Positions 9,358 through 18,482 of a DNA stretch of 64,000 bases are shown here, in pieces. Each line of letters begins with the position of its first letter. Within the stretch, counting starts at the first letter, position 1. This DNA is from Bacteroidetes bacterium GWF2_33_16. GTDB lineage: Bacteria; Bacteroidota; Bacteroidia; Bacteroidales; UBA12077. Position numbers and translations under genes: made by a program. The notes beneath the pieces were generated by a model. The model had not been told where the DNA came from. It saw only the letters and a list, made by a program, of their open reading frames with translations, and made no database searches. The stretch lies in NCBI GenBank assembly GCA_001768565.1, contig MEOE01000011.1, positions 1 to 64,000 of the forward strand, given 5' to 3'.

Positions 9358-12300
9358 ATGATCAAACAATTTGTTTTTTTCACCATCGGATTATTTTTAT
9401 TGAACACACAGCTTTTTGCTCAAGAGTCAGATATTCAAAACACAAAAGAAAAACAATGGGTCGACTCGGTAATGAAAAAGCTTTCGCTCGACGAACAGAT
9501 TGCCCAGTTGTTTATGGTTGCCGCATATTCTAATAAAGATCAGGATCATACTGATGATATTAAACAATTAGTGGAAAAGAATAAAATCGGAGGTCTTATA
9601 TTTTTTCAAGGAGGTCCGGTTCGGCAAGCTATACTAACTAATTATTACCAATCTATATCCGAAGTGCCTTTGTTAATTGCTATTGATGGAGAATGGGGTT
9701 TGGGTATGCGGCTCGATTCAACTTTTAAATATCCCAGACAAATGATGCTCGGAGCAATTAAACATGATTCTCTTATTTATCAAATGGGATATGATATTGG
9801 TCAACAATTAAAACGATTAGGAATTCATATTAATTTTGCGCCTGTTGTTGATGTTAACAACAATCCTGCAAACCCTGTAATAAATACAAGATCGTTTGGA
9901 GAAAATAGAGAAAATGTAAGCCGAAAAGGAATATTATATATGCAGGGAATGCAAAATTCTGGTATTATGGCTGTAGCAAAGCATTTTCCTGGTCATGGTG
10001 ATACCGATAAAGACTCACATTACACATTGCCAGCAGTTTATCATTCGCGTCACAGGCTCGACTCGGTTGAATTATTCCCATTTAAAAAACTTATCGATGC
10101 TGGTATTCATGGTGTAATGGTGGCTCATTTGAATGTACCTGAATTGGATAAAAAAGAAGTGCCTACAACGCTTTCAAAACCTGTAGTAACCGATTTGCTC
10201 CGGAATGAATTAGGATTTAAAGGACTTATTTATACTGATGCCCTCAATATGAAAGGTGTTTCAGAGAGTAATAACCCTGGGGAAATAGAATATCTTGCTC
10301 TTGAGGCTGGTAACGATATTCTATTATTTTCTGAGAATGTTGCAAAGGCAATTTCTCGAATTCGAAAGCTTGTAAAACAGGATAAATTATCGAAAGAACA
10401 GATCGAAAATAGTTGTCGAAAAATACTGGCAGCAAAATATAGAGCCGAATTAAATACATACAACAGAAAATCTGAATATATTCAAATACAAGGGCTTGAA
10501 TACGATCTGAATAAGGTTAAATATGAACTAAATCGTAGACATTTGATTGAATCAAGCTTAACTTTAATAAAGAATGAAAAAGACCTTCTACCTGTAACCA
10601 AATTGAAAAATAAAAAAATTGCTACAGTGGCTTTTGGTGTTGAGAAGATATCAAAATATCAAGAAACACTCGAAAAATATACTAAAGTTGATCATTTTTA
10701 TTCAACATCAAGATTGTCTGACTCACTCATTAAAGTACTATCAAAATATGATTTAGTTATTTCAAGTATTCACAGCTCATCATTATATCCTTCGGGCACC
10801 AATTATGGAGTGAAAAATGATTATTTAAACTCAATAACTGAATTATCTGCAAAAACTCGTGTTATATTAACAGTATTTGCAAATCCATATAGCTTAAAAA
10901 CATTAACACTACAAAATAAAATAACATCAATATTAATTGCCTACGAAAATGATGATATTACCCAACACATTGCTGCACAAGCAATTTTTGGAGGTGTATT
11001 AGTCTCAGGGCAATTGCCTGTTTCAATAAATTCAGAAATTAAATCTGGTATTGGTATCGATTTAAAAAAAAAGATAAGACTAAAATATAGCATTCCCGAA
11101 GAAGCTGGTATTGATTCAGAAAAACTAAGTAAAATAGATTCCATTGCTTTAAAAGCTATTGCTGAAAAAGCCACTCCAGGTTGCCAAATTTTGGTTGCAC
11201 GAAATGGAATCGTATTTTATGATAAATCTTTTGGTTATCATGATTATTTTAAGGAGATACCTGTAACTGATAAATCAATTTATGATGTTGCTTCAGTAAC
11301 TAAAGTAATTGCTACAATACCTGCTTTAATGCGGCTATATGAACAGAATGAGTTTAGCATTAACGATAGCTTAAAAAAATATTTTCCCGATTTGGATACA
11401 ACAAATAAAGGTAATTTGTTAATTAGTGATATGCTAACTCATCAAGCTCGTTTAAATGGATGGATTCCTTTTTACACATCAACTTTACAAACACTTTTTC
11501 CCGACCAAAGTCTTTCAAATAAGAAGTTTTCGGAAGATTATCCTTACAAAGTTAGCGATAACTTCTATTTATCGAGAAATTACAAGATGAAAGAAGGATT
11601 ATACTCATTTATCAAAACTACCGATTACTCAATACCTGTAACCGATAATTTATACATACTTAGCAGTTATAGTGATACAATTTTTAGAATGATAAGACAA
11701 TCAAAACTAATTGATAAAAAAGAATACCGATACAGTGATTTAGGATATTATTATTTTTACAGATTAATAGAAAATAAAACTGGAGCAAGGTTTGCCGATT
11801 ATCTTGATTCAACTTTTTATCAAACAATAGGAGCTTATAGAACAGGATATTTACCTCTGAAAAAATTTTCAAAAAGTGAAATAGTTCCCACAGAAAATGA
11901 TCAGGTTTTTCGCCGACAACTAATTCATGGAACAGTTCATGATCCTGGTGCTGCAATGTTAGGAGGTGTTTGCGGACATGCAGGCGCTTTTTCTACAGCC
12001 AATGATTTAGCAATAATTATGCAGATGTTTTTAAATGGAGGCGAATATGGGGGCGAACAATATTTTAAAAAAGAAACTATCGATTTTTTTACAAAAGCTC
12101 CAAATAATGGTATAGAAAATAGAAGAGCTCTTGGATTTGACAAACCCCAAATGGATTACTCTAAAGAAGGTCCTACTTGCAAGTGTGTGTCTGCCGAAAG
12201 CTATGGTCATACAGGATTTACAGGAACAATAGTATGGGCCGACCCATGTCAGCAAATTGTATATATATTTCTCTCTAATCGTGTACATCCAGATCAGGAC

Positions 12301-12372
12301 AATAATAAATTATCAAAAATGAATGTTAGAACTGATATTCAGCAAGTAATTTACGATGCAATTATTCAATAA
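9358..12372 (+). CDS. GH3 beta-N-acetylglucosaminidase-like domain fused to class C beta-lactamase-like domain
   Basis: A 1,004-residue exported protein with a signal peptide (cleavage near FAQES). Residues about 30-370 form a GH3 barrel with the NagZ signature KHFPGHGDT (about 208) and the nucleophile Asp in YTDALNMKGV (about 292). A second GH3-type alpha/beta region spans about 390-570. Residues about 590-1000 are a serine beta-lactamase/DD-peptidase fold with SxxK (SVTK, about 645), YSD (about 792) and HTG (about 950). Such fusions are known in Bacteroidota. The likely role is removal of GlcNAc from muropeptides in the periplasm together with a peptidase/esterase step in cell-wall recycling (inference). 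The MtfA-like gene follows after 12 bases. Confidence 0.93.
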   Translation: MIKQFVFFTIGLFLLNTQLFAQESDIQNTKEKQWVDSVMKKLSLDEQIAQLFMVAAYSNKDQDHTDDIKQLVEKNKIGGLIFFQGGPVRQAILTNYYQSISEVPLLIAIDGEWGLGMRLDSTFKYPRQMMLGAIKHDSLIYQMGYDIGQQLKRLGIHINFAPVVDVNNNPANPVINTRSFGENRENVSRKGILYMQGMQNSGIMAVAKHFPGHGDTDKDSHYTLPAVYHSRHRLDSVELFPFKKLIDAGIHGVMVAHLNVPELDKKEVPTTLSKPVVTDLLRNELGFKGLIYTDALNMKGVSESNNPGEIEYLALEAGNDILLFSENVAKAISRIRKLVKQDKLSKEQIENSCRKILAAKYRAELNTYNRKSEYIQIQGLEYDLNKVKYELNRRHLIESSLTLIKNEKDLLPVTKLKNKKIATVAFGVEKISKYQETLEKYTKVDHFYSTSRLSDSLIKVLSKYDLVISSIHSSSLYPSGTNYGVKNDYLNSITELSAKTRVILTVFANPYSLKTLTLQNKITSILIAYENDDITQHIAAQAIFGGVLVSGQLPVSINSEIKSGIGIDLKKKIRLKYSIPEEAGIDSEKLSKIDSIALKAIAEKATPGCQILVARNGIVFYDKSFGYHDYFKEIPVTDKSIYDVASVTKVIATIPALMRLYEQNEFSINDSLKKYFPDLDTTNKGNLLISDMLTHQARLNGWIPFYTSTLQTLFPDQSLSNKKFSEDYPYKVSDNFYLSRNYKMKEGLYSFIKTTDYSIPVTDNLYILSSYSDTIFRMIRQSKLIDKKEYRYSDLGYYYFYRLIENKTGARFADYLDSTFYQTIGAYRTGYLPLKKFSKSEIVPTENDQVFRRQLIHGTVHDPGAAMLGGVCGHAGAFSTANDLAIIMQMFLNGGEYGGEQYFKKETIDFFTKAPNNGIENRRALGFDKPQMDYSKEGPTCKCVSAESYGHTGFTGTIVWADPCQQIVYIFLSNRVHPDQDNNKLSKMNVRTDIQQVIYDAIIQ

Positions 12373-12384
12373 TGCATCTTTAAA

Positions 12385-13182
12385 ATGAATAACAATTCAA
12401 ATATCTTACCCTTCTTAATAATCATTTTTTTTCTTATTTACACTTTAAAAAAATTTGGTGTTTTAAATTATCTGGATACAATTCTTATAAGCAGGAAAAC
12501 AAAACAGGAATTAAAGGACTTTTATAGCAAGCAACTTAATTATTTTAATTCATTACCATATAAAGACAGAGATCGGTTTGTTATTCGTGCCAATAAACTG
12601 AAAAAATCAATACATATAATAGGTAAAAATGATTTTAAGGTAACTGAAGAAGTTAGACTGTTATCTATTGCTGCACAAGTGCAATTAACTTTTGGATTTA
12701 ATCAGTTCTTTTTAAATAAATTTCATACTATCCTTATTTATCCCGATACATATGAAAGCAAACTTACTGGGAAAATGCATTATGGAGAAGTAAATCCCAG
12801 AGGTATAATTGTTATTTCGTGGGATAGATTCCTAAAAGGATATACAATACCCAATGATAAAATCAATCTTGGTTTGCATGAAATGGCTCATGCCTTAATG
12901 CATACTATAATCTGTAGTTCTGATCATGAAGATGGATTAGATAAGTATTTAAGAGATATTGTAAGATTGTCAAAAATTGAGATAGAAAAGATAAAAAATG
13001 GAGAGAATCATCTTTATAGAAAATATGCCGGTGCTAATATATATGAGTTCTTTGCAGTATCAGTTGAACATTTCTTTGAAGCTCCTGATGAATTAAAATT
13101 AGAGTTACCTGCACTATATCAATATCTCACTAAACTTCTTAAACAAGATCCAACAATAGGATTATTTCATTTAAAAAAATAG
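12385..13182 (+). CDS. MtfA-like (M90) zinc peptidase with N-terminal membrane anchor
   Basis: The 265-residue protein has an N-terminal hydrophobic segment (about 8-22) and the zinc-protease motif H165-E-M-A-H169, with a later conserved EFFAVSVEHFFE segment that carries the third ligand in this family. Known relatives are MtfA of E. coli (regulator Mlc-interacting aminopeptidase) and Bacteroidota M90 peptidases. The gene follows the GH3/beta-lactamase gene by 12 bases and is likely in the same transcript. The substrate is unknown. Confidence 0.85.
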   Translation: MNNNSNILPFLIIIFFLIYTLKKFGVLNYLDTILISRKTKQELKDFYSKQLNYFNSLPYKDRDRFVIRANKLKKSIHIIGKNDFKVTEEVRLLSIAAQVQLTFGFNQFFLNKFHTILIYPDTYESKLTGKMHYGEVNPRGIIVISWDRFLKGYTIPNDKINLGLHEMAHALMHTIICSSDHEDGLDKYLRDIVRLSKIEIEKIKNGENHLYRKYAGANIYEFFAVSVEHFFEAPDELKLELPALYQYLTKLLKQDPTIGLFHLKK

Positions 13183-13209
13183 TTGACTTTTTTCGAGCGT
13201 TTTAGTAAC

Positions 13210-13248
13210 TTATTTCTTCCTAAATAAGAACTATTCTTATATAAGAAT
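13210..13248 (+). promoter_or_regulatory. Overlapping palindromes: probable Fur/PerR-family operator
   Basis: Three copies of the half-site ATAAGAA are present: 13224-13230 direct, 13234-13240 inverted (TTCTTAT) and 13241-13247 direct. They make a 7-3-7 palindrome (13224-13240) and a perfect 16-bp palindrome ATTCTTATATAAGAAT (13233-13248). A further TTATTT/AAATAA pair lies at 13210-13226. The array ends 7 bases before the ATG of a Fur-family regulator, so autoregulation is the natural inference. The AT-rich palindromes resemble PerR boxes in style but are not the classical sequence. Confidence 0.7.
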
Positions 13249-13255
13249 ATTTACT

Positions 13256-13684
13256 ATGATAAAAGACAAAGGTCGAAGTATTTTAACTGAAAGTGGTTTA
13301 AAAATTACTCCACAGCGAATAGCAATAATGGAGGCTTTATTGACAATTAAAGATCATTCCACAGCCGAATTCATTAAAGAGTATGTAACTAAAAATAACC
13401 CAAATTTAGCAACTGGAACTATATACAATATTCTTGAAGCTTTTTGTCAAAAAGGGATTATCAAAAAAGTTAAAACAGAAAAAGATATCATGCGATATGA
13501 TGTTGAAACAAAAAGCCACAATCACCTCTATTGCGACGAATGCGATTATATCAAGAATTATTTTGATGAGGAATTAGACAGGTTGCTAAAAGACTATTTC
13601 AGTAAAAAGAATTTAAGCAATTTTAGTATTAAAGAGATAAACTTACAAATAGTTGGAAATTACAGTCCACATAAAAATAACTAA
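13256..13684 (+). CDS. Fur/PerR-family peroxide regulator, atypical metal sites
   Basis: A 142-residue winged-helix regulator of the Fur superfamily (LKITPQRIAIMEALL; ATGTIYNILEAF). Regulatory-site residues His34, Asp82, His88 and His90 are present. Only one structural CxxC is found (C93-x-x-C96). The second pair of B. subtilis PerR is replaced by GNYSPHK. The position five residues after the second Cys, Asp104 in PerR and Glu in Fur, is Asn101 here. The gene heads an operon with a DpsL and a peroxiredoxin gene (11- and 21-base spacings), which argues for peroxide response. Whether it senses peroxide, iron or both cannot be decided from sequence. Confidence 0.88.
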   Translation: MIKDKGRSILTESGLKITPQRIAIMEALLTIKDHSTAEFIKEYVTKNNPNLATGTIYNILEAFCQKGIIKKVKTEKDIMRYDVETKSHNHLYCDECDYIKNYFDEELDRLLKDYFSKKNLSNFSIKEINLQIVGNYSPHKNN

Positions 13685-13695
13685 AAGATAAAATT

Positions 13696-14208
13696 ATGGG
13701 AAAACAAGCAATTAAGGTTGCATCCGTTGATGTAAAGAAACTAATTAAAATGTTAAATGCCGCTCTTTCAGAAGAATGGCTTGCATACTACCAATATTGG
13801 ATTGGAGCACGACTAATGGAAGGTCCAATGCGAAGCGAAGTGGAACCAGAATTATTGTTACATGCCGATCAGGAGCTTAATCATGCTGTATTGGTTGCAA
13901 ATAGAATTATTCAGTTGGGTGGAACACCAGTTATTAATCCAACGCAATGGACAAAATTGGCACGATGCGAATACGACGAACCATCTGATCCTTATATCGA
14001 AGTAATTCTGGATCAAAATTTAAAAGGAGAAAGATGTGCAATTCAGCGTTATCAGGAAATTGCCGATTTTACAGATGGAAAAGATCATTCAACCCATCAG
14101 ATGGCAGTTCAGATAATGAACGAAGAACTTGAACACGAAAACGACATTGAAGCATGGATTACTGATATTAAGAGAATGAAAGACGAATTTAAAAAAATGA
14201 GAATGTAA
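13696..14208 (+). CDS. DpsL/thioferritin: ferritin-like iron-storage, peroxide-detoxifying protein
   Basis: The 170-residue four-helix ferritin-like protein has ferroxidase ligands visible as E26/E27 (SEEWLAYYQY), E60-x-x-H63 (DQELNHA), E112 and E143/E144-x-x-H147 (EELEHE). Two cysteines, C91 and C114, sit near the metal site as in the DPS-like thioferritins of Sulfolobus and Bacteroides. The family oxidises Fe(II) with H2O2 and stores it in a 12-subunit shell, protecting DNA. It lies between the Fur/PerR-like gene and the peroxiredoxin gene, which supports a peroxide-defence role. Confidence 0.88.
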   Translation: MGKQAIKVASVDVKKLIKMLNAALSEEWLAYYQYWIGARLMEGPMRSEVEPELLLHADQELNHAVLVANRIIQLGGTPVINPTQWTKLARCEYDEPSDPYIEVILDQNLKGERCAIQRYQEIADFTDGKDHSTHQMAVQIMNEELEHENDIEAWITDIKRMKDEFKKMRM

Positions 14209-14229
14209 TTATATAAATCAATTTAAATT

Positions 14230-14943
14230 ATGGAACATGAACAAAAAGTGGCTACTATGCCAAGAATAGGAGAAAAAGCTCCCGAATTTAAAGCCGTAAC
14301 AACCCAGGGTGAAATTAATTTCCCATCCGATTATAAAGGAAGTTGGGTTATTTTGTTCAGTCACCCAGCCGATTTTACACCAGTTTGTACATCTGAGTTT
14401 ATGACATTTGCTTCGATGGAAAAACAATTTAATGAAGCAAATTGTAAACTTATAGGCCTTTCTGTTGATGGTTTATATAGCCATATAGCATGGTTACGTA
14501 CTATTAAAGAGAAGATTGAATACAAGGGGATGAAAAATGTTGAAGTAACATTCCCATTAATCGAAGACATTACAATGGAAGTTGCAATGAAGTATGGAAT
14601 GATGATGCCAGGTGAAAGCAGTACAAAGGCTGTACGTGCTGTGTTTGTTATCGATCCAAATGGTATTATTAGAACAATCATCTATTACCCATTAAGTTTA
14701 GGTCGTAACTTTGATGAATTATACAGGGTGATTCTTGCATTGCAAACAGCTGATGAATTTAAGATTGCTACTCCAGCCGATTGGCGTCCAGGCGATGACG
14801 TAATTGTACCAACAGCAGGTTCATGTGGTGTTGCAAAAGAAAGAATGGAAAGCAAAGACGAAAATGTAAAATGCTACGATTGGTTCTTCTGTACCAAAAA
14901 ACTGGATAAGGATACAGTGTTAAAGAAAATCCTAAAAAAGTAA
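14230..14943 (+). CDS. Archaeal-type (Prx6-like) peroxiredoxin
   Basis: The 237-residue thiol peroxidase has the peroxidatic Cys53 in the motif ADFTPVCTSE. The C-terminal arm carries C199, C215 and C221. The six-residue spacing C215-C221 equals that of the resolving pair in archaeal peroxiredoxins such as the Aeropyrum enzyme. It reduces H2O2 and organic peroxides in the cytosol with a thioredoxin-type donor. It is the last gene of the regulator-DpsL-peroxiredoxin operon and is likely induced by peroxide through the upstream palindromes (inference). Confidence 0.92.
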   Translation: MEHEQKVATMPRIGEKAPEFKAVTTQGEINFPSDYKGSWVILFSHPADFTPVCTSEFMTFASMEKQFNEANCKLIGLSVDGLYSHIAWLRTIKEKIEYKGMKNVEVTFPLIEDITMEVAMKYGMMMPGESSTKAVRAVFVIDPNGIIRTIIYYPLSLGRNFDELYRVILALQTADEFKIATPADWRPGDDVIVPTAGSCGVAKERMESKDENVKCYDWFFCTKKLDKDTVLKKILKK

Positions 14944-14977
14944 TAAATATATAGTCCTTACAAACAATTAGGAAAGG

Positions 14978-15075
14978 GTCATTGCGAACCTGCCTGCCGG
15001 CAGGCAGGCGCAGTGAAGCCTGTCTGCCGACAGGCAGGCAATCTTTAAAGACTGCTTCGTTTCACTCGCAGTGAC
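14978..15075. repeat. Intergenic hairpin repeat with two nested 20-bp palindromes
   Basis: The outer element starts GTCATTGCGA and ends TCGCAGTGAC, its imperfect inverted copy. It contains two 20-bp units, CCTGCCTGCCGGCAGGCAGG at 14989-15008 and CCTGTCTGCCGACAGGCAGG at 15019-15038. Removing both leaves a continuous, roughly symmetric 58-bp element of the type (GTCATTGCGAACG..GTGAAGCAATC) dispersed in many Bacteroidota genomes. It lies between two convergent genes and is much richer in GC than its surroundings. Confidence 0.85.
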
Positions 15076-15085
15076 TTTTTAATTT

Positions 15086-15652
15086 TTATATCATACCCGG
15101 TTTTGTGCCCTTTTCTAATAGGTCCAGAACTTTAATAATTCTGTTAGCTTTTGTCTCTGGTCGCTTAGCCATTAATATATAACCAATATACATATTTTGG
15201 TGGGAGGGAGATAGTTTACTAAAAAACAAACTTGCTTTTGGATTTTTAGCAAGTGCTTCTGTAAATTCATCTGGAATTTCAAATATTTCTTTTGATGAGT
15301 AGGCTTTATCCCAATTGCCATTTTTTTTAGCAATTTCAACCATTTTTAGTCCTGCTTTGGTCATTTTCTTTTCAATAATCATTTTTTCGACCCGTTTTTT
15401 ATTAACTAAAGACCAGATACTGCTGCTTTTTCTAGGGGTGTATTTTTGCATATAAGTTTCGCTGTCGATACTTTTTACTAAGCTATCAATCCATCCAAAG
15501 CATAAAGCTTCTTCAACCGCATCGTTATAAGCTACAGACTGTTTTTTAGTATGCTTTTTAAAATAAATTAACCAAATTTCTTTTGCTGTAAAGTGGTTTT
15601 CTTCAAGCCATTTACGCCAATCTTCACGTGTTTTGCAAAAAAGTGTTTCCAT
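15086..15652 (-). CDS. YdeI/OmpD-associated family protein
   Basis: The 188-residue protein matches the YdeI (bacteriocin-protection) family: WRKWLEENHFTAKEIWLIYFKKHT near the N-terminus, EEALCFGWIDSLVKSID in the middle, and the family's C-terminal helical segment with YILMAKRPETKANRIIKVLDLLEKG. The fold is soluble and there is no signal peptide. Members are linked to antimicrobial-peptide resistance in enterobacteria, but the molecular role is unknown. It is a single-gene unit, convergent with the peroxiredoxin gene and divergent from the efflux operon. Confidence 0.82.
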   Translation of the reverse strand: METLFCKTREDWRKWLEENHFTAKEIWLIYFKKHTKKQSVAYNDAVEEALCFGWIDSLVKSIDSETYMQKYTPRKSSSIWSLVNKKRVEKMIIEKKMTKAGLKMVEIAKKNGNWDKAYSSKEIFEIPDEFTEALAKNPKASLFFSKLSPSHQNMYIGYILMAKRPETKANRIIKVLDLLEKGTKPGMI

Positions 15653-15760
15653 GGGAACATATTGAACTAAAATAGAGTAGGAAATTACAAAATTTACATA
15701 ATAATCACTCTTTATTTTAACCTGTTCATTCTACAATATGCTTTACTCATCATTTTTTAA

Positions 15761-15792
15761 TTGTTTCATTTAGTATTCGAACAATACTTTTG
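15761..15792 (+). promoter_or_regulatory. Bacteroidota promoter of the efflux operon
   Basis: The -7 box TACTTTTG (15785-15792) matches TAnnTTTG. A TTG (15761-15763) lies 21 bases upstream, close to the usual -33/-7 spacing. The ATG of the TolC-like gene is 37 bases downstream. Confidence 0.6.
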
Positions 15793-15829
15793 AACCATAA
15801 ATTAATTTCAAATCTAAAATTAATAAAAA

Positions 15830-17194
15830 ATGAAAAAAATATTTTTAATAGTTACAGCATTATATTTTGCTTATACAACTGATGCACAAACAACTGTTTT
15901 AAATGAATATATAAAACAAGGATTAGAAAGTAATCTTATAATAAAACAAAATCAAATGGCTCTTGAAAGTGCACAATACGCCTTATTGATTGCCAAAGGA
16001 ATGTATTTACCAACAATTAGCACTCAATCTCGATATACGTTTTCAAAAGGTGGAAGAACAATTGATTTTCCTATAGGCGATTTGTTAAATCCGGTTTACA
16101 GCACGTTAAATGATTTATTGGTTTCGCAAGGTGGAACTGCACAGTTTCCAATGGTCGAAAATCAGCGAATAAATTTTTTACGTGAAAAAGAATATGAAGC
16201 CAAATTATCTCTTACTCAGCCTTTGTATTATCCATCAATTGCAATTAACAAAAGAATAGAAGAGCAAAAACTTTATATGACTGAGACTGAGATGAAACAG
16301 TATCAGCGTGATCTCACATTCCAGATTAAAGAAGCATATTATAATTACATGAAAGTTCTAAATTATTATGATCTGATTCAAAAAACCAAAGAGGTAGTTA
16401 ACGAAAATCATAGAGTAAGTTTAAAGCTATTAGAGAATAATATGATTACACGCGATGGAGTACTTCGTGCCAAATCGGAGGTAAGTAAAGTAGATTTACT
16501 AGAAACCGAAGCTGAAAAGAACAAAGAAATGGCAAAAAACTATTTTAATTTCTTACTTAATAGAAATCTCGATGATGAAGTTATAGTTGTTTCTCAGTCT
16601 GAAAATTACTTAACTCTTGATAATTTAGAACTTGGTTTAAATGCTTTGCAAAATAGAGAAGAGTTGAAGCTACTAGATCAGCAAATCAGAATTATGGATC
16701 ATGTAGCAGATTTAAGCAGATCAGAAATGTTTCCACGATTAATTTTAGCAGCCGATTATGGTATTCAGGGTGAAGATCTTAAGATTGATAATGAATCGGA
16801 TTTTTTAACTGCCTCGGTTGTTTTGCAATGGGATATTTTTAACGGAAATACCAAGAGAAATAAGAAAAAACAAGCCTTAATTGAAAAACAACGCATTGGA
16901 TTTATTAAAGAGGAAGCTCAGGATAAAATACAATTAGAAGTAAAACAAGATGTATTTGAAGTGCAACAGCAGCATAAAAACCTAAATCTTGCAAAAACAC
17001 GATGCAACGAAGCAAATGAATTCTATAGAATTATCGAAAAACGGTTTCGATTGGGAGAAGTACCTTTAATTGAATTGCTCGATGCACGCAATAATATGAC
17101 CGAAGCAGAAACTCAATTTATTGTAGCACAATACGATTATTTAACAAGTATAGCAAGACTAGAAAAGAGTACAGCAAAATCTCTGCAATTATAG
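15830..17194 (+). CDS. TolC-family outer-membrane efflux protein
   Basis: The 454-residue protein has a signal peptide (to about TDAQT) and the two long helical hairpins of the TolC/OEP family. The second half shows LFPRLILAADYGIQ-like and RFRLGEVPLIELLDARNNMTEAETQFIVAQYDYL, a characteristic end of OEP repeats. It forms the outer-membrane channel of a tripartite pump. The adjacent membrane-fusion and RND genes (94 and 72 bases apart) are its likely partners. Confidence 0.92.
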   Translation: MKKIFLIVTALYFAYTTDAQTTVLNEYIKQGLESNLIIKQNQMALESAQYALLIAKGMYLPTISTQSRYTFSKGGRTIDFPIGDLLNPVYSTLNDLLVSQGGTAQFPMVENQRINFLREKEYEAKLSLTQPLYYPSIAINKRIEEQKLYMTETEMKQYQRDLTFQIKEAYYNYMKVLNYYDLIQKTKEVVNENHRVSLKLLENNMITRDGVLRAKSEVSKVDLLETEAEKNKEMAKNYFNFLLNRNLDDEVIVVSQSENYLTLDNLELGLNALQNREELKLLDQQIRIMDHVADLSRSEMFPRLILAADYGIQGEDLKIDNESDFLTASVVLQWDIFNGNTKRNKKKQALIEKQRIGFIKEEAQDKIQLEVKQDVFEVQQQHKNLNLAKTRCNEANEFYRIIEKRFRLGEVPLIELLDARNNMTEAETQFIVAQYDYLTSIARLEKSTAKSLQL

Positions 17195-17288
17195 CATGCT
17201 GTATTCATTCCTGAATAATACATGTTCACTCCAAATTAGTTGATAGATAGATAGGTATTCGTAAAATTTGCATAATTATTAACATTAA

Positions 17289-18410
17289 ATGGAACAGAAA
17301 ATGAAACAAATAACCAAAATAGTAAATTTTAAAACACAAATAATCGTGTTTTTATTTGCAGTATCAGCGTTACAAAGTTGTAGTAACAGTGAAGCAAATA
17401 CATCCAAACCTAACGAAAAAGGAATTCCTGTTACAGTTGAAAGAATTGAAAAAGAAACAATTTCTCTTCCGGTTCATATTTCAGGCAATATTAGCTCTAG
17501 TAAAGAAAGTCGCCTTAGTTTCAAAACAGGTGGTATAATAAAATCAATTTATGTTGATGAAGGTGATAAAGTAAAAAAAGGACAAGTGTTAGCCAAACTG
17601 GATTTAAAAGAAATTCAGGAGCAGGCTAATCAGGCTATTGTTGGGCTCGATAAAGCTAAAAGAGATTATCAGCGAGTTTCAAACCTTTATAATGATACTG
17701 TAGCAACATTAGAGCAGATGCAAAATGCAAAATCAGCCCTAGATGTAGCTATAACCAATATGAATATTGCTGATTATAATTTGAAGTATTCGACAATTGC
17801 CGCTCCATCTGATGGAATAATTCTTAAGAAATTTTTCGAAGAAAATGAAATTGCCGGAACTGGATATCCCATCTTTTATTTTGCATCGTCTGAGGATAAT
17901 TGGCGAATGCTGGTTGGAATTTCTGATAAAGATATCGTTAAGTTTAAAGTAGGGGATAAAGCTAATATAATTACTGATGCTTACCCTGGTAAAGAATTAG
18001 ATGCTGTTGTTTCGCGAATCGCTAATGCCCCCGGAGAATTTACCGGTTTATATGAAATTGAGTTATCCATTATGCAAGTCGATGTAGAACTCAAACATGG
18101 TTTATTTGCTAAGGGGGCAATTTTTCCTTCACAACAAATGAATTGTTACAGTTTATCTATTAATGCTGTACAAGAAGGTATTGGAAATACTGTTATGTTT
18201 TATTCTGTTTCCAAAGATGGTACAATTGCGGTAAAGAAGGAAGCACAGGTTTTAGCTATAAATCAGCAAAAAGTTTTTATAGAAAGAGCAGATTTTTATG
18301 ATGGAATGATGGTTATTGTAGAAAGGCAAAAAGAATTAAAAAATCTCGACAAAGTAAACATCATACAAAACAAGGTTTTAGCTGATCTAAAAATAGCCAG
18401 TATTAAATAA
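17289..18410 (+). CDS. RND efflux periplasmic adaptor (membrane-fusion) lipoprotein
   Basis: The 373-residue protein has a lipobox (LQSC, Cys about 31), so it is probably a lipoprotein. A lipoyl/barrel-sandwich half is seen at IKSIYVDEGDKVKKGQVLAKLD, followed by an alpha-hairpin and a second lipoyl half (YSTIAAPSDGIILKKFFEENE), then a beta-barrel. It links the RND pump to the TolC-like channel. An internal ATG five codons in (17301) is an alternative start. Confidence 0.92.
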   Translation: MEQKMKQITKIVNFKTQIIVFLFAVSALQSCSNSEANTSKPNEKGIPVTVERIEKETISLPVHISGNISSSKESRLSFKTGGIIKSIYVDEGDKVKKGQVLAKLDLKEIQEQANQAIVGLDKAKRDYQRVSNLYNDTVATLEQMQNAKSALDVAITNMNIADYNLKYSTIAAPSDGIILKKFFEENEIAGTGYPIFYFASSEDNWRMLVGISDKDIVKFKVGDKANIITDAYPGKELDAVVSRIANAPGEFTGLYEIELSIMQVDVELKHGLFAKGAIFPSQQMNCYSLSINAVQEGIGNTVMFYSVSKDGTIAVKKEAQVLAINQQKVFIERADFYDGMMVIVERQKELKNLDKVNIIQNKVLADLKIASIK

Positions 18411-18482
18411 TTCATTTAAATAGTTTAGTTTTTTGAAGTATTAATAAAGAATGATAATAGAAAATCAATAATTTTTAATAAG

